Shown: positions 50,472-59,306 of the stretch, piece by piece
Layout: every line of letters starts with the position of its first letter
Numbering within the stretch: the stretch's first letter is position 1
From: an uncultured Eubacterium sp.
GTDB taxonomy: Bacteria > Bacillota > Clostridia > Lachnospirales > Lachnospiraceae
Direction of reading: 5' to 3'
Length of the DNA stretch: 64,000 nucleotides
NCBI GenBank assembly: GCA_934322085.1
Contig: CAKRGF010000001.1
Location: forward strand, 1-64,000
The notes under the pieces: generated by a model
Database searches by the model: none
What the model was told of the DNA's origin: nothing
Seen by the model: only the letters and a program-made list of their open reading frames with translations
Position numbers and translations under genes: made by a program

Positions 50472-51133
50472 TGTTTCGAGACGACTTCGCCTTGTTTTTT
50501 GTAAATGCTGCCAGCTGGTATCACCCCTCGGACACTTGACAACGGATATACGTTGCTGTCTGCCCCGATAATAGAACCGGGATTTAAAATACTGCCGCAT
50601 CCAACTTCCACGCAGTCCCCTAAAATCGCACCCATTTTTTTCAAACCAGTCTCAATTTTCTCTTCACCAGATTTAATCACAACCAAAGTTTTGTCTGATT
50701 TTACATTGGATGTAATAGAGCCGGCTCCCATATGGGATTTAAATCCTAAAATTGAATCACCTACATAGTTATAATGAGGAACCTGAACCTTATCAAATAA
50801 AATGACATTTTTCAATTCGGTTGAATTTCCAACAACCGCGCCTTTTCCAACAATGGCATTTCCCCGGATAAATGCACAATGACGGATTTCCGCCTCTTCA
50901 TCAATAATTGCCGGACCATGAATGTATGCAGAAGGCGCAACAGAAGCAGATTTTGCAACCCAGACATTTCCCTCTCTGCACTCAAACTTATCTGCCGGCA
51001 GCGTTTTTCCAAGCTCTAAAATAAACTCGCTAATCTTTGGAAGTACCTCATACGGATAGGTCACTCCCTCAAAAATTTTTTCTGCAATTGTATGTCCTTT
51101 TTCAAATAAAACATCACATGCAATTTCCTTCAT
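50468..51133 (-). CDS. Left-handed beta-helix (hexapeptide) acyltransferase-like protein
   Basis: The 221-residue protein has hexapeptide repeats from about residue 65 to the end (VAPSAYIHGPAIIDEEAEIR, IVGKGAVVGNSTELKN, VEVGCGSILNPGSIIG), giving a left-handed parallel beta-helix like the acetyltransferase half of GlmU. The nucleotidyltransferase half is absent; the first 60 residues resemble the helical linker. It is usually annotated as a UDP-N-acetylglucosamine pyrophosphorylase-related or acyltransferase protein. The substrate is unknown. It is the last gene of the LUD-topB-YARHG operon. Confidence 0.8.
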   Translation of the reverse strand: MKEIACDVLFEKGHTIAEKIFEGVTYPYEVLPKISEFILELGKTLPADKFECREGNVWVAKSASVAPSAYIHGPAIIDEEAEIRHCAFIRGNAIVGKGAVVGNSTELKNVILFDKVQVPHYNYVGDSILGFKSHMGAGSITSNVKSDKTLVVIKSGEEKIETGLKKMGAILGDCVEVGCGSILNPGSIIGADSNVYPLSSVRGVIPAGSIYKKQGEVVSKH

Positions 51134-51152
51134 TTTTCTGCCTCCCTAAAAA

Positions 51153-52202
51153 TTATTTATTTTCATATTTCTTCAACAAGTCACGGTTCTTGATTTCGTA
51201 CTTATTAAAGAAAAATGTATCACCTTTTTTATCCCACTGTTTCGGGGAATACTTTGCTTCATACCAGTCTTTACTCTCAAAGTATTCCTGAAGTTTCTTG
51301 GATTTAAATTTTCGTCCATGTCTTGCATATAATTCGTTTTTGGCAAGATTAATTTCTGCTTTACTCATGCCTTTCAAATCACTTTTTTTCAAATATTCCG
51401 TATTGCTGTTTGGGAATATATAGGCCTCATGATCCATCTCACCTTCATTCAGCTCATCCCCATCAACATCGTCAAAATCTTCAAATTCCTGAATGTCTCC
51501 GATATCAGATGGAGCTTCTGTCGGTTTTGAATCCCAATATGGCTGCTGCGTCGGTGCCGGTGTGGGCGATGGACTTGGCGTTGGCGTTACTTCTATTTGG
51601 TTTGGAATCTGATGAGAAATGTTTTGACTAAAATGCAGTTTCACATCATCATTTCCTGTCATCACAAATTGGTCATCCGTTTCAAAATTCCCCGTATAAA
51701 TGATACCATCACATGTAATGGTATATCGGTCATCTGACTCCGTCCAGTTCAGCACTTTACTGCCTTCTCCGCCTCCAATCATCTGACCGGAACCATCTTT
51801 ATTAATCGTCATTGTTAATCGGATATCATCTGGCTCCTTGTCCTGTAAAACGGCGAGATCATGCAGAGACCGCAATCCATCTTCTGGTGTTGTAGCAGCA
51901 AACTCATACCATGTTCCCTCTAATTTTTTACCAGAATCCATAAATGGCAGTTTAATTACTCCGGTAAGAATTAATATAACAGCAAGACCAATCACAATTA
52001 CTGGAATGGTAATTCCAAGAACCAAGCCAAGATGGCTTTTCTTTTGTTTCTTCGGTTTTTGAAGTTTTTGCGGTTTATTTCCCTGCTCCTGCTTCATTTG
52101 CTGTTCCTGCGCCGCTTGTATCAAATTGCAGCCACATTGTTCACAAAACCGCGAGCCAGGCTGGTTTTTCTTACCACAATTGGGACAATACATAATTTCC
52201 AT
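51153..52202 (-). CDS. Zinc-ribbon, membrane-anchored YARHG-domain protein
   Basis: The protein of about 349 residues begins with a zinc ribbon (MEIMYCPNCGKKNQP ... FCEQCG; cysteines 6, 9, 20, 23), a basic Gln/Lys linker, one membrane segment (about 58-80), an extracytoplasmic beta-rich domain, a Pro/Thr-rich spacer (TPTPSPSPTPAPTQQP) and a C-terminal YARHG domain (residues about 290-349: KNELYARHGRKFKSKKL, DWYEAKYSPKQW). The YARHG domain is thought to act outside the cell, but its role is unknown. The frame is open to 52283; the ATG at 52202 has AAAGGAG upstream and begins at the zinc ribbon. Confidence 0.85.
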   Translation of the reverse strand: MEIMYCPNCGKKNQPGSRFCEQCGCNLIQAAQEQQMKQEQGNKPQKLQKPKKQKKSHLGLVLGITIPVIVIGLAVILILTGVIKLPFMDSGKKLEGTWYEFAATTPEDGLRSLHDLAVLQDKEPDDIRLTMTINKDGSGQMIGGGEGSKVLNWTESDDRYTITCDGIIYTGNFETDDQFVMTGNDDVKLHFSQNISHQIPNQIEVTPTPSPSPTPAPTQQPYWDSKPTEAPSDIGDIQEFEDFDDVDGDELNEGEMDHEAYIFPNSNTEYLKKSDLKGMSKAEINLAKNELYARHGRKFKSKKLQEYFESKDWYEAKYSPKQWDKKGDTFFFNKYEIKNRDLLKKYENK

Positions 52203-52218
52203 ATTTTTTCTCCTTTCT

Positions 52219-54291
52219 TTATACCTCAAGTTTATTCGTTTTCTTCTTTTTTGAAGCACGTTTTTTCTTATTTTCCCCTGCATGATGAGGCTGCACCGAA
52301 CGATAAAAAGAATTCAGTTTTGCACGATAATCGCCACCTTTTGCACGTTGTACTACCTGCTGCACAAAGGCTTCGAGTTTTTTCATGTAGTCACTCTCGC
52401 TGATTGAACCATCCGCCACACCGGTTAAGCCCTTCTCCCAGCTTGCCGTCAAATTCGGCGAAATCATTTCCGGCATGGAACAAAATACGATGCCATAGAC
52501 AAGTTCGCCCTTTAGTGTCGGTGTAATAATCTGATTCTTTTTATTCAGATTCAGATATTCAATGGAAAACAATTTCTTCAAAATTTCCGCTCTCGTTGCA
52601 CTTGTGCCAATACCGCTTCCCTTAATCTGCTCTCGCAGTTCTTCATTCTCGATAAGCTGCCCGGCATTTTCCATTGCTAAAATCATAGAACCCGAATTAT
52701 ACCGTTTTGGTGGGGAAGTCTCCCCCTCTTTTACTGAACATTCTGCGAGAGAAACAGAGGTGCCTTTTTTTAAGAGATTAAGTACCTCTTTTAAGTCAAA
52801 ACTCTCCTCTTTTTCCTCTTCTTTTTCTTCTGCGGATAGAATCTCGTCCGGATTCTTCTTTTTCGTAAAGGAATACTGGGTAACAGGCAAAAATCCTTCT
52901 TCTAAAAGAACTTTTGTTGACGTAAAAAACCGTTCCTCTCCGGCCTTTACCGTTACATTAAGTTTCTGATATACCGCAGGCGGATAAAAGATACTAAGAA
53001 AACGGCGCACAATTACTTCATACATCTTTGTCTGTAACTCTCCCAGACGCGAAAGTGCGCTTAACCCTTGACCGGTCGGAATAATCGCATAGTGGTCGGT
53101 AATCTGTTTGTCGTTTACATACCGTGTTTTTTCAAGCCCCTTATACGTCTGGTTTTGCGAAATATAAGGCAGGAAAGATGCCGTCACAGGATACCCCTGC
53201 AGTCCGTTTAAGTTTTTTCCGATTTCTTTTGCCACCGCACTGGAAAGCACACGGGCATCGGTACGCGGATACGTTACTAACTTCTTTTCATAAAGTTCCT
53301 GAACAACTGCTAACGTCTCATCAGGACTGATTTTAAAAAGTTTTGAGGCGGTGTTCTGAAGTTCCGCCAGATTAAATAAAAGAGGCGGATTTTTCTTTTC
53401 CTTCTTCTTTGCGACCTGCTCAATTTCCGATGGAACCGGCTCCGGCTGCATCAGAGAATCAATCAAAGCCAGTGCATTTTCCTTTTCTTTAAAACCATTT
53501 TCTTTGTAAAGAGCCGGTGACTGATAATATTTTGAGCCTTCTACCGCCTTCCATTCTCCCTGAAATTTTTTGCCCTGTAACTCAAAATTACCAATCACAC
53601 GATAAAACGGCGTTTTGACAAAATCACGAATCTGCATTTCACGCTTTACCACCATGCCAAGCACACAAGTCATCACACGTCCAACAGACACTGACGTCCA
53701 CTTCTGCCCCTTTAACGTATCATTCAGCCAATATCCATATTTCAAAGACAAAACACGCGAGAAATTAATTCCCATCAGATAATCCTCTTTTGCACGCAAA
53801 TAAGCCGAACTGCTGATATTATCATATTCAGCCATCGGCTTTGCCTCGCGGATTCCACGTAATATTTCTTCTTCCGTCTGGGAATCAATCCACACACGAA
53901 GTTTCTTTTTGTTAGCAGAGACCTGTGCCATCTGGTCTACCAAGCGGTAAATGTATTCTCCCTCCCGCCCGGAGTCAGTACAGATGTAAATGGTATCTAC
54001 ATCCTCACGGTTCAAAAGATAACTGACCGTATCAAACTGCTTTTTCACACCGGGAATTACTTCATATAAAAATTTCTCTGGTAAAAAAGGAAGGGTATCT
54101 AACGACCATTTTTTCAAGGCGGCATCATAAACTTCCGGATAACTCATCGTGACCAAATGACCAACACACCATGTCACAATCGTATCTTCCGACTCAAGAT
54201 ATCCGTCTCCCCGTCTTCCATTTACCTTTAATATGCGTGCAAACTCCTGCGCCACACTTGGTTTCTCTGCAATAAAAACTCGTTTTGCCAT
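52219..54291 (-). CDS. topB: DNA topoisomerase III
   Basis: TopB is a type IA topoisomerase that decatenates DNA and resolves recombination intermediates with RecQ-like helicases. The 690-residue protein has the TOPRIM start RVFIAEKPSVAQEFARIL, the DTDTVYICTDSGREGEYIYR-like TIYICTDSGREGEYIYR acid triad, and the active-site tyrosine region LVTYPRTDARVLSSA. It ends in a basic tail (KKRASKKKKTN) and lacks zinc fingers, as is common for topoisomerase III. It is cotranscribed with the LUD-domain gene. Confidence 0.95.
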   Translation of the reverse strand: MAKRVFIAEKPSVAQEFARILKVNGRRGDGYLESEDTIVTWCVGHLVTMSYPEVYDAALKKWSLDTLPFLPEKFLYEVIPGVKKQFDTVSYLLNREDVDTIYICTDSGREGEYIYRLVDQMAQVSANKKKLRVWIDSQTEEEILRGIREAKPMAEYDNISSSAYLRAKEDYLMGINFSRVLSLKYGYWLNDTLKGQKWTSVSVGRVMTCVLGMVVKREMQIRDFVKTPFYRVIGNFELQGKKFQGEWKAVEGSKYYQSPALYKENGFKEKENALALIDSLMQPEPVPSEIEQVAKKKEKKNPPLLFNLAELQNTASKLFKISPDETLAVVQELYEKKLVTYPRTDARVLSSAVAKEIGKNLNGLQGYPVTASFLPYISQNQTYKGLEKTRYVNDKQITDHYAIIPTGQGLSALSRLGELQTKMYEVIVRRFLSIFYPPAVYQKLNVTVKAGEERFFTSTKVLLEEGFLPVTQYSFTKKKNPDEILSAEEKEEEKEESFDLKEVLNLLKKGTSVSLAECSVKEGETSPPKRYNSGSMILAMENAGQLIENEELREQIKGSGIGTSATRAEILKKLFSIEYLNLNKKNQIITPTLKGELVYGIVFCSMPEMISPNLTASWEKGLTGVADGSISESDYMKKLEAFVQQVVQRAKGGDYRAKLNSFYRSVQPHHAGENKKKRASKKKKTNKLEV

Positions 54292-54302
54292 GCTCTCACT
54301 CT

Positions 54303-54944
54303 CTAGTATCCTAATTCTTCACCAACCAAAATGACTTTGATTCGATTTTTCACTCCACTTCGCCGTGTCACTACAAACTGACTGCAGATACAGTCCTCAC
54401 CGTAGCAGTTTCCACACACACCATTTACTGCACAAGGTGTTTTTTTGTTCAGTCGGACTGCATTTGGCGGGCAGGCAGTAAGACGAACCCGTTTCAGACC
54501 TGACTCCACATCCGTTACCACTTTGTTCATACCGGCAATCACAAGTACATTTTCTGGGCCATAACAGAGAAAGCTCACACGATTTGCCCTGCCATCAATG
54601 TTAATCAGTTCACCGTCTGTGGTAATGGCATTTGTACTCATAAGAAAATAATCGGAATTAATCATTCTTGCCTTAATTTCTTTTTCCTCTTCCGGCGTAG
54701 AAAATGCGGTGCGGTCAATTACATCGCACGGACTTTCTTTCAGCCAGTCCATAATTCCGGTTTCCTGTAAGGTAACAGAGCCTCCATAACAAACCGATTT
54801 CCCTTGTGTAAGAAACTTTTCTTTCACAAGTGCTAATGCTTCTTCTTTTGTTTCTACATAAAATCCTTCCATCCGGCGTAATTTTAATTTCTCAATCATC
54901 TTCTCCGCCAGCCTACGGTTTGCCGTCTTTTTTGCTTCCTGCAT
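54303..54944 (-). CDS. LUD-domain protein with C-terminal cysteine cluster
   Basis: The 213-residue protein has a LUD (LutC/YkgG, formerly DUF162) domain: ALALVKEKFLTQGKSVCYGG, DYFLMSTNAITTDGELIN and VLVIAGMNKVVTDVE. The C-terminal region adds CAVNGVCGNCYGEDCIC, which looks like a metal or iron-sulphur ligand set. In LutABC operons the LUD protein helps oxidise lactate, but here lutA and lutB are absent and the neighbour is topB. Its role is unknown; similar stand-alone LUD proteins are widespread in Clostridia. Confidence 0.85.
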   Translation of the reverse strand: MQEAKKTANRRLAEKMIEKLKLRRMEGFYVETKEEALALVKEKFLTQGKSVCYGGSVTLQETGIMDWLKESPCDVIDRTAFSTPEEEKEIKARMINSDYFLMSTNAITTDGELINIDGRANRVSFLCYGPENVLVIAGMNKVVTDVESGLKRVRLTACPPNAVRLNKKTPCAVNGVCGNCYGEDCICSQFVVTRRSGVKNRIKVILVGEELGY

Positions 54945-54965
54945 CGAATCACTCCTCGTAAATCA

Positions 54966-54993
54966 TAAGTCTGGGCAGATACGCCCAGACTTA
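54966..54993. terminator. Hairpin after glyA (probable terminator)
   Basis: Perfect 11-bp stem TAAGTCTGGGC/GCCCAGACTTA with a six-base loop lies 34 bp past the glyA stop and ahead of the LUD gene. T tracts are weak on both sides, so termination may be incomplete. Confidence 0.6.
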
Positions 54994-55026
54994 CTGTTTT
55001 GTTCTATAAAAATGTTACACACGATT

Positions 55027-56265
55027 CTAGTACAATGGGTACTTATCCGTCAATTCCTTAACAATTGCCTTTGCTTTTTCTGAATTTGCTTCATGGTCAT
55101 CAATCAGCATTGCAATTGCCTCAGCAATCTGATCCATATCATCCGGATTCATGCCACGGCTTGAAACCGCTGCTGTACCCAGACGAATACCACTCGTTAC
55201 AAATGGAGACTGTGGATCATTTGGAATTGTATTCTTATTGGCTGTGATATTGGCATCATCCAGCCATTTTTCTACTTCTTTACCGGTCAGACCTTTAGCA
55301 GCCAAATCAACCAACATCAAGTGGTTGTCCGTACCACCAGAAACAATATCAATGCCGCGTTTCTGCAATCCTTTGCAGAGAGCCTGTGCATTATCAATAA
55401 TACGTTTTCCATACTCTTTAAAGCTTGGGTCTAATGCTTCTTTGAAGCAAAGTGCTTTAGCAGCAATCACATGCATCAAAGGACCACCCTGAATACCAGG
55501 GAAAATTGCTTTATTTAACTTATGCTCTGTGGCAAATTCTTCAGAAGAAAGAATCATACCGCCACGAGGTCCACGCAGTGTTTTGTGTGTTGTCGTTGTC
55601 GTTACATGAGCATATGGAATCGGGCTTTCATGATAACCGGAAGCAACCAGTCCAGCAATATGAGCCATATCTACCATCAGATAAGCACCAACTTCATCTG
55701 CGATTTCACGAAATCTCTTGAAATCAATCTTACGGCAGTAAGCACTTGCACCGGCAATAATCATTTTCGGTTTGCACTCTTTGGCAATGCGCTCTACTTC
55801 GTCATAATCAATAAAACCTGCGTCATTCACACCGTACGGTACGATGTGATAATAGGTTCCGGAAATATTTGCCGGGCTTCCATGTGAAAGATGTCCGCCG
55901 TGGTCAAGGTTCATTCCCATAACCGTCTCGCCCGGTTTAACCAAAGCAAAGAATACAGCCATGTTTGCCTGAGCACCGGAATGTGGCTGAACATTTGCGT
56001 AAGTACAGCCAAACAGTTTCTTGGCACGGTCTCTTGCCAAATCTTCTACGATGTCCACATACTGGCATCCACCATAATAACGTTTGCCCGGATAACCTTC
56101 TGCATATTTGTTTGTCAGTGTGCTTCCCATAGCAGCCATTACGGCTTTGCTGACAAAGTTTTCCGAAGCGATTAACTCAATGTGGTCATTCTGACGACCG
56201 GTTTCCTGTTCCATTGCTTTTGCCAATTCAGGATCGGCATTTTTTACCTCATCAAATGAATACAT
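55027..56265 (-). CDS. glyA: Serine hydroxymethyltransferase
   Basis: GlyA interconverts serine and glycine and charges tetrahydrofolate with a one-carbon unit. The 412-residue PLP enzyme has SENFVSKAVMAAMGS near the N terminus, HLSHGSPAN and the PLP lysine in TTTTHKTLRGPRGG (near residue 228). It lies 34 bases after purD, so it is likely to be expressed with purM-purN-purD, whose PurN step needs formyl-tetrahydrofolate and whose PurD step needs glycine. Confidence 0.98.
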   Translation of the reverse strand: MYSFDEVKNADPELAKAMEQETGRQNDHIELIASENFVSKAVMAAMGSTLTNKYAEGYPGKRYYGGCQYVDIVEDLARDRAKKLFGCTYANVQPHSGAQANMAVFFALVKPGETVMGMNLDHGGHLSHGSPANISGTYYHIVPYGVNDAGFIDYDEVERIAKECKPKMIIAGASAYCRKIDFKRFREIADEVGAYLMVDMAHIAGLVASGYHESPIPYAHVTTTTTHKTLRGPRGGMILSSEEFATEHKLNKAIFPGIQGGPLMHVIAAKALCFKEALDPSFKEYGKRIIDNAQALCKGLQKRGIDIVSGGTDNHLMLVDLAAKGLTGKEVEKWLDDANITANKNTIPNDPQSPFVTSGIRLGTAAVSSRGMNPDDMDQIAEAIAMLIDDHEANSEKAKAIVKELTDKYPLY

Positions 56266-56299
56266 AAATTCTCTCCTTTTTTATTTATTGTAAAGCGTT

Positions 56300-57571
56300 T
56301 TACGCCTCATCAATTGCTTTTCCGATATCATGTCTCATATACTTATTTGAAAAATCAATCCAGTTGGTCGCTTCATAAGCGTTCTTTCTTGCCTCTTTCA
56401 AATCTTTTCCCTTTGCCGTTACACCAAGTACGCGGCCACCATTTGTCACGATGCCCTCATCCGTCAGTTTCGTGCCGGCATGGAATACATAATAACCATC
56501 TTTACCATCAAAGTTTTCAAAACCTGTGATTACTTTGCCTTTTTCGTAATGCTCCGGATAGCCATCGGAAGCAAGTACAACACAAACCGCTGCATTGTCC
56601 TCAAACTGAAGGTCAATCTCATCGAGTTTACCATCGATGCAGGCATTCATCACATCAATAATATCATTTTTCATACGTGGAAGAACGACCTGAGCTTCCG
56701 GATCACCAAATCTGGCATTATACTCTAATACTTTTGGTCCATCTTCTGTAAGCATCAAGCCGACAAACAAAATTCCGACAAAATCTCTGCCTTCTTTTTT
56801 CATCGCATCCATCGTAGGCTGATATACTTTTTCCTCACAGAATTTCTGAACCTCATCCGTATAAAACGGACTTGGTGAGAAAGTACCCATTCCGCCGGTA
56901 TTCAATCCCTTATCACCATCTTTGGCACGTTTGTGGTCCTGTGCACTTGTCATTGGTTTGATATGTGTACCATCACAGTAACAAAGCACGGATACCTCAC
57001 GTCCGGTCATAAACTCTTCAATAACAATTTCATTTCCGGCATCACCAAACTGCTTGTCTAACATCAATGTCTTAACACCGGCTTTTGCTTCTTCTAAGTT
57101 GTTGCAAATCAAAACACCTTTTCCAAGTGCCAGCCCATCCGCTTTCAAAACGATTGGCATTTTTGCCGTCTCAAGATAAGCAAGTGCCTCATCCGGATTC
57201 GTAAAGTTCTCATAGGCTGCCGTAGGAATGTTGTATTTCTTCATCAAATCTTTTGAAAATGCCTTAGAGCCTTCGATAATCGCCGCATTTTTTCTCGGTC
57301 CGAACACACGGAGTCCACGTGCCTCAAACACATCAACCACACCGCCTACCAAAGGGTCATCCATACCGATAATTGTCAAATCAATCTGATTTTTTTCAGC
57401 AAAATCAGCCAATTTATCAAATTCCATTGCGGTAATATCAACACATTCTGCAATCTGTCCGATTCCGGCATTTCCCGGTGCACAATATATTTTTTCCACT
57501 TGATTACTTTTTGCTACACTTACTGCAATGGCATGTTCACGGCCACCGCTTCCTACAATAAGAACTTTCAC
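56300..57571 (-). CDS. purD: Phosphoribosylamine-glycine ligase
   Basis: PurD condenses phosphoribosylamine with glycine using ATP in purine synthesis. The 423-residue ATP-grasp enzyme begins MKVLIVGSGGREHAIAVSVA and has the ATP-grasp motifs PIVLKADGLALGKGVLI, VIEEFMTGREVSVL and VLEYNARFGDPEAQV. The start codon is GTG at 57571, 11 bases after an AGGAGG site. It follows purN after 18 bases. Confidence 0.97.
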   Translation of the reverse strand: MKVLIVGSGGREHAIAVSVAKSNQVEKIYCAPGNAGIGQIAECVDITAMEFDKLADFAEKNQIDLTIIGMDDPLVGGVVDVFEARGLRVFGPRKNAAIIEGSKAFSKDLMKKYNIPTAAYENFTNPDEALAYLETAKMPIVLKADGLALGKGVLICNNLEEAKAGVKTLMLDKQFGDAGNEIVIEEFMTGREVSVLCYCDGTHIKPMTSAQDHKRAKDGDKGLNTGGMGTFSPSPFYTDEVQKFCEEKVYQPTMDAMKKEGRDFVGILFVGLMLTEDGPKVLEYNARFGDPEAQVVLPRMKNDIIDVMNACIDGKLDEIDLQFEDNAAVCVVLASDGYPEHYEKGKVITGFENFDGKDGYYVFHAGTKLTDEGIVTNGGRVLGVTAKGKDLKEARKNAYEATNWIDFSNKYMRHDIGKAIDEA

Positions 57572-57589
57572 GAGATATCCTCCTAACTG

Positions 57590-58213
57590 TTATTTACGTT
57601 TTACAATTCCATCCACAATTTCTAATTTACCATTGGCAATTAAGTCAATTGCTTCTGGAAGAATTTTCCATTCTGCCTGCTCCATCACACGTTTCTGCAA
57701 GACTTCCGGCGTGTCATCATCAAGCACTTCCACTGCTTTTTGTGAAATAATCGGGCCACTGTCGGTTCCCTCATCAACAAAATGAACCGTTGCCCCTGTC
57801 ACTTTATTTCCTCTTGCCAAAACACTCTCATGCACCTTAAGTCCATAATATCCGGCACCGCAGTGCGACGGAATCAACGATGGATGAATATTTATGATAC
57901 GGCCTTCAAACGCTTTTACAAAATTCTCCGGCAAAATCACAAGATATCCGGCTAACACAACCAAATCAATCTGTTTGTCATTTAAACAGTGAATCAGTGC
58001 TTCTCCAAAAGCATTTCGGTCTTCGTAATCTTTCGGAACGAGGACTTCAGATGGAATCCCTGCTTTTTTCGCACGCTCTAAGGCATACGCCCCTGGTTTA
58101 TTACTGATAACAAGTGCAAGCTCCGTATTCGTAATCGTGCCCGCTGATACCGCATCAATAATTGCCTGAAGATTTGTTCCGCCACCGGATACACAAACGG
58201 CTGCTCTTAGCAT
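57590..58213 (-). CDS. purN: Phosphoribosylglycinamide formyltransferase
   Basis: PurN transfers the formyl group from 10-formyl-tetrahydrofolate to GAR. The 207-residue protein has the substrate-binding CVSGGGTNLQAIID loop, the catalytic region IINIHPSLIPSHCGAGYYG and VDEGTDSGPIISQ (catalytic Asp). It overlaps purM by seven bases. The enzyme is the folate-dependent type, consistent with glyA in the same operon. Confidence 0.97.
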   Translation of the reverse strand: MLRAAVCVSGGGTNLQAIIDAVSAGTITNTELALVISNKPGAYALERAKKAGIPSEVLVPKDYEDRNAFGEALIHCLNDKQIDLVVLAGYLVILPENFVKAFEGRIINIHPSLIPSHCGAGYYGLKVHESVLARGNKVTGATVHFVDEGTDSGPIISQKAVEVLDDDTPEVLQKRVMEQAEWKILPEAIDLIANGKLEIVDGIVKRK

Positions 58214-59238
58214 AATGTAATTCCTTTCTCGCCATCTACGATTTCACCCATGATATAAGGTGTCTCTCCGGCTGCTTTGATTGCCTCTACAGTCTTATCA
58301 ACATCCTGTTTATCCACTGCTGTAATCATACCAACGCCCATGTTATATGTATTAAACATTGCCTCTTCTGCAACCGAGCCATCGGATGCAAGCATTTTGA
58401 AAATAGGCGGAATCACAAAACTATCTTTCTTAATTTTTGCATGAGTTCCCTCTTTTAACATTCTCGGAATGTTCTCATAGAAACCACCGCCTGTGATATG
58501 GCTGCATGCTTTAATCCGCACGCCTGCCTCTTTAATCTGACGGAGTGCTTTGACATAAATCTTTGTCGGAGTAAGAAGTGTCTCACCCAAAGTCAAGTCA
58601 CTTTCAAGAGACTCATATTTCTGGTTTAATGTTTCTTCCTTCATGGAAAATACACTGCGGACCAGTGAATAACCATTACTGTGAATACCGGAAGAAGCCA
58701 TACCTACTAAAACATCGCCGGCTTTCAAATCTTTGCCGGTAATCATATCTTTTTTATCTACGATACCAACAGAAAATCCTGCCAAATCATACTCGTCAAT
58801 CGGATAAAAGCCAGGCATCTCAGCTGTCTCTCCACCAATCAGTGCGGAATCTGCCTGACGGCATCCGTCGGCTACACCACTTACAATTTTCGCAATTTTT
58901 TCCGGCTCATTTTTACCGCATGCAATATAATCCAAGAAAAACAGCGGTTCACCACCGGCACATGCAATATCATTTACACACATTGCCACACAGTCAATAC
59001 CAATCGTATCATGCTTATCCAAAATGAAAGCCAATTTAAGTTTTGTTCCTACACCATCTGTGCCAGAAACCAATGTTGGTTCTTCCATGCCAACAAACTT
59101 TTTCATCGAAAATGCGCCAGAAAAGCCACCGATATCCGTCAATACTTCCGGTCTCATAGTCGATGCAATGTGCTCTTTCATCAGCGATACTGCCTTATAA
59201 CCTGCCTCAATGTCAACTCCTGCTTTTTTGTAATCCAT
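58207..59238 (-). CDS. purM: Phosphoribosylformylglycinamidine cyclo-ligase
   Basis: PurM closes the imidazole ring to make AIR. The 343-residue protein has SGTDGVGTKLKLAF near residue 55, CVAMCVNDIACAGGEPLFFLD, GGETAEMPGFY and HITGGGFYENIPRML, all canonical. It is the first gene of the purine block, preceded by a good promoter. I see no guanine riboswitch or PurR box in the short 64-bp upstream region. Confidence 0.97.
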   Translation of the reverse strand: MDYKKAGVDIEAGYKAVSLMKEHIASTMRPEVLTDIGGFSGAFSMKKFVGMEEPTLVSGTDGVGTKLKLAFILDKHDTIGIDCVAMCVNDIACAGGEPLFFLDYIACGKNEPEKIAKIVSGVADGCRQADSALIGGETAEMPGFYPIDEYDLAGFSVGIVDKKDMITGKDLKAGDVLVGMASSGIHSNGYSLVRSVFSMKEETLNQKYESLESDLTLGETLLTPTKIYVKALRQIKEAGVRIKACSHITGGGFYENIPRMLKEGTHAKIKKDSFVIPPIFKMLASDGSVAEEAMFNTYNMGVGMITAVDKQDVDKTVEAIKAAGETPYIMGEIVDGEKGITLC

Positions 59239-59277
59239 TTTTGAAATTCCTCCTATATATTGTGCATATCAAAATTC

Positions 59278-59306
59278 ATTGTACCATCTTTTGTACTATC
59301 GGTCAA
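59278..59306 (-). promoter_or_regulatory. Promoter of purM-purN-purD-glyA
   Basis: Minus-strand TTGACC (59301-59306) and TACAAT (59278-59283) with a 17-bp spacer, 40 bp ahead of the purM start. The -35 overlaps the stop of the upstream secreted-protein gene. Confidence 0.65.

Noticed and set aside
59239..59302. Guanine riboswitch or PurR box ahead of purM
   Set aside because: The gap is only 64 bp, holds a plain promoter and ribosome-binding site, and shows no purine aptamer fold or PurR-box pair.
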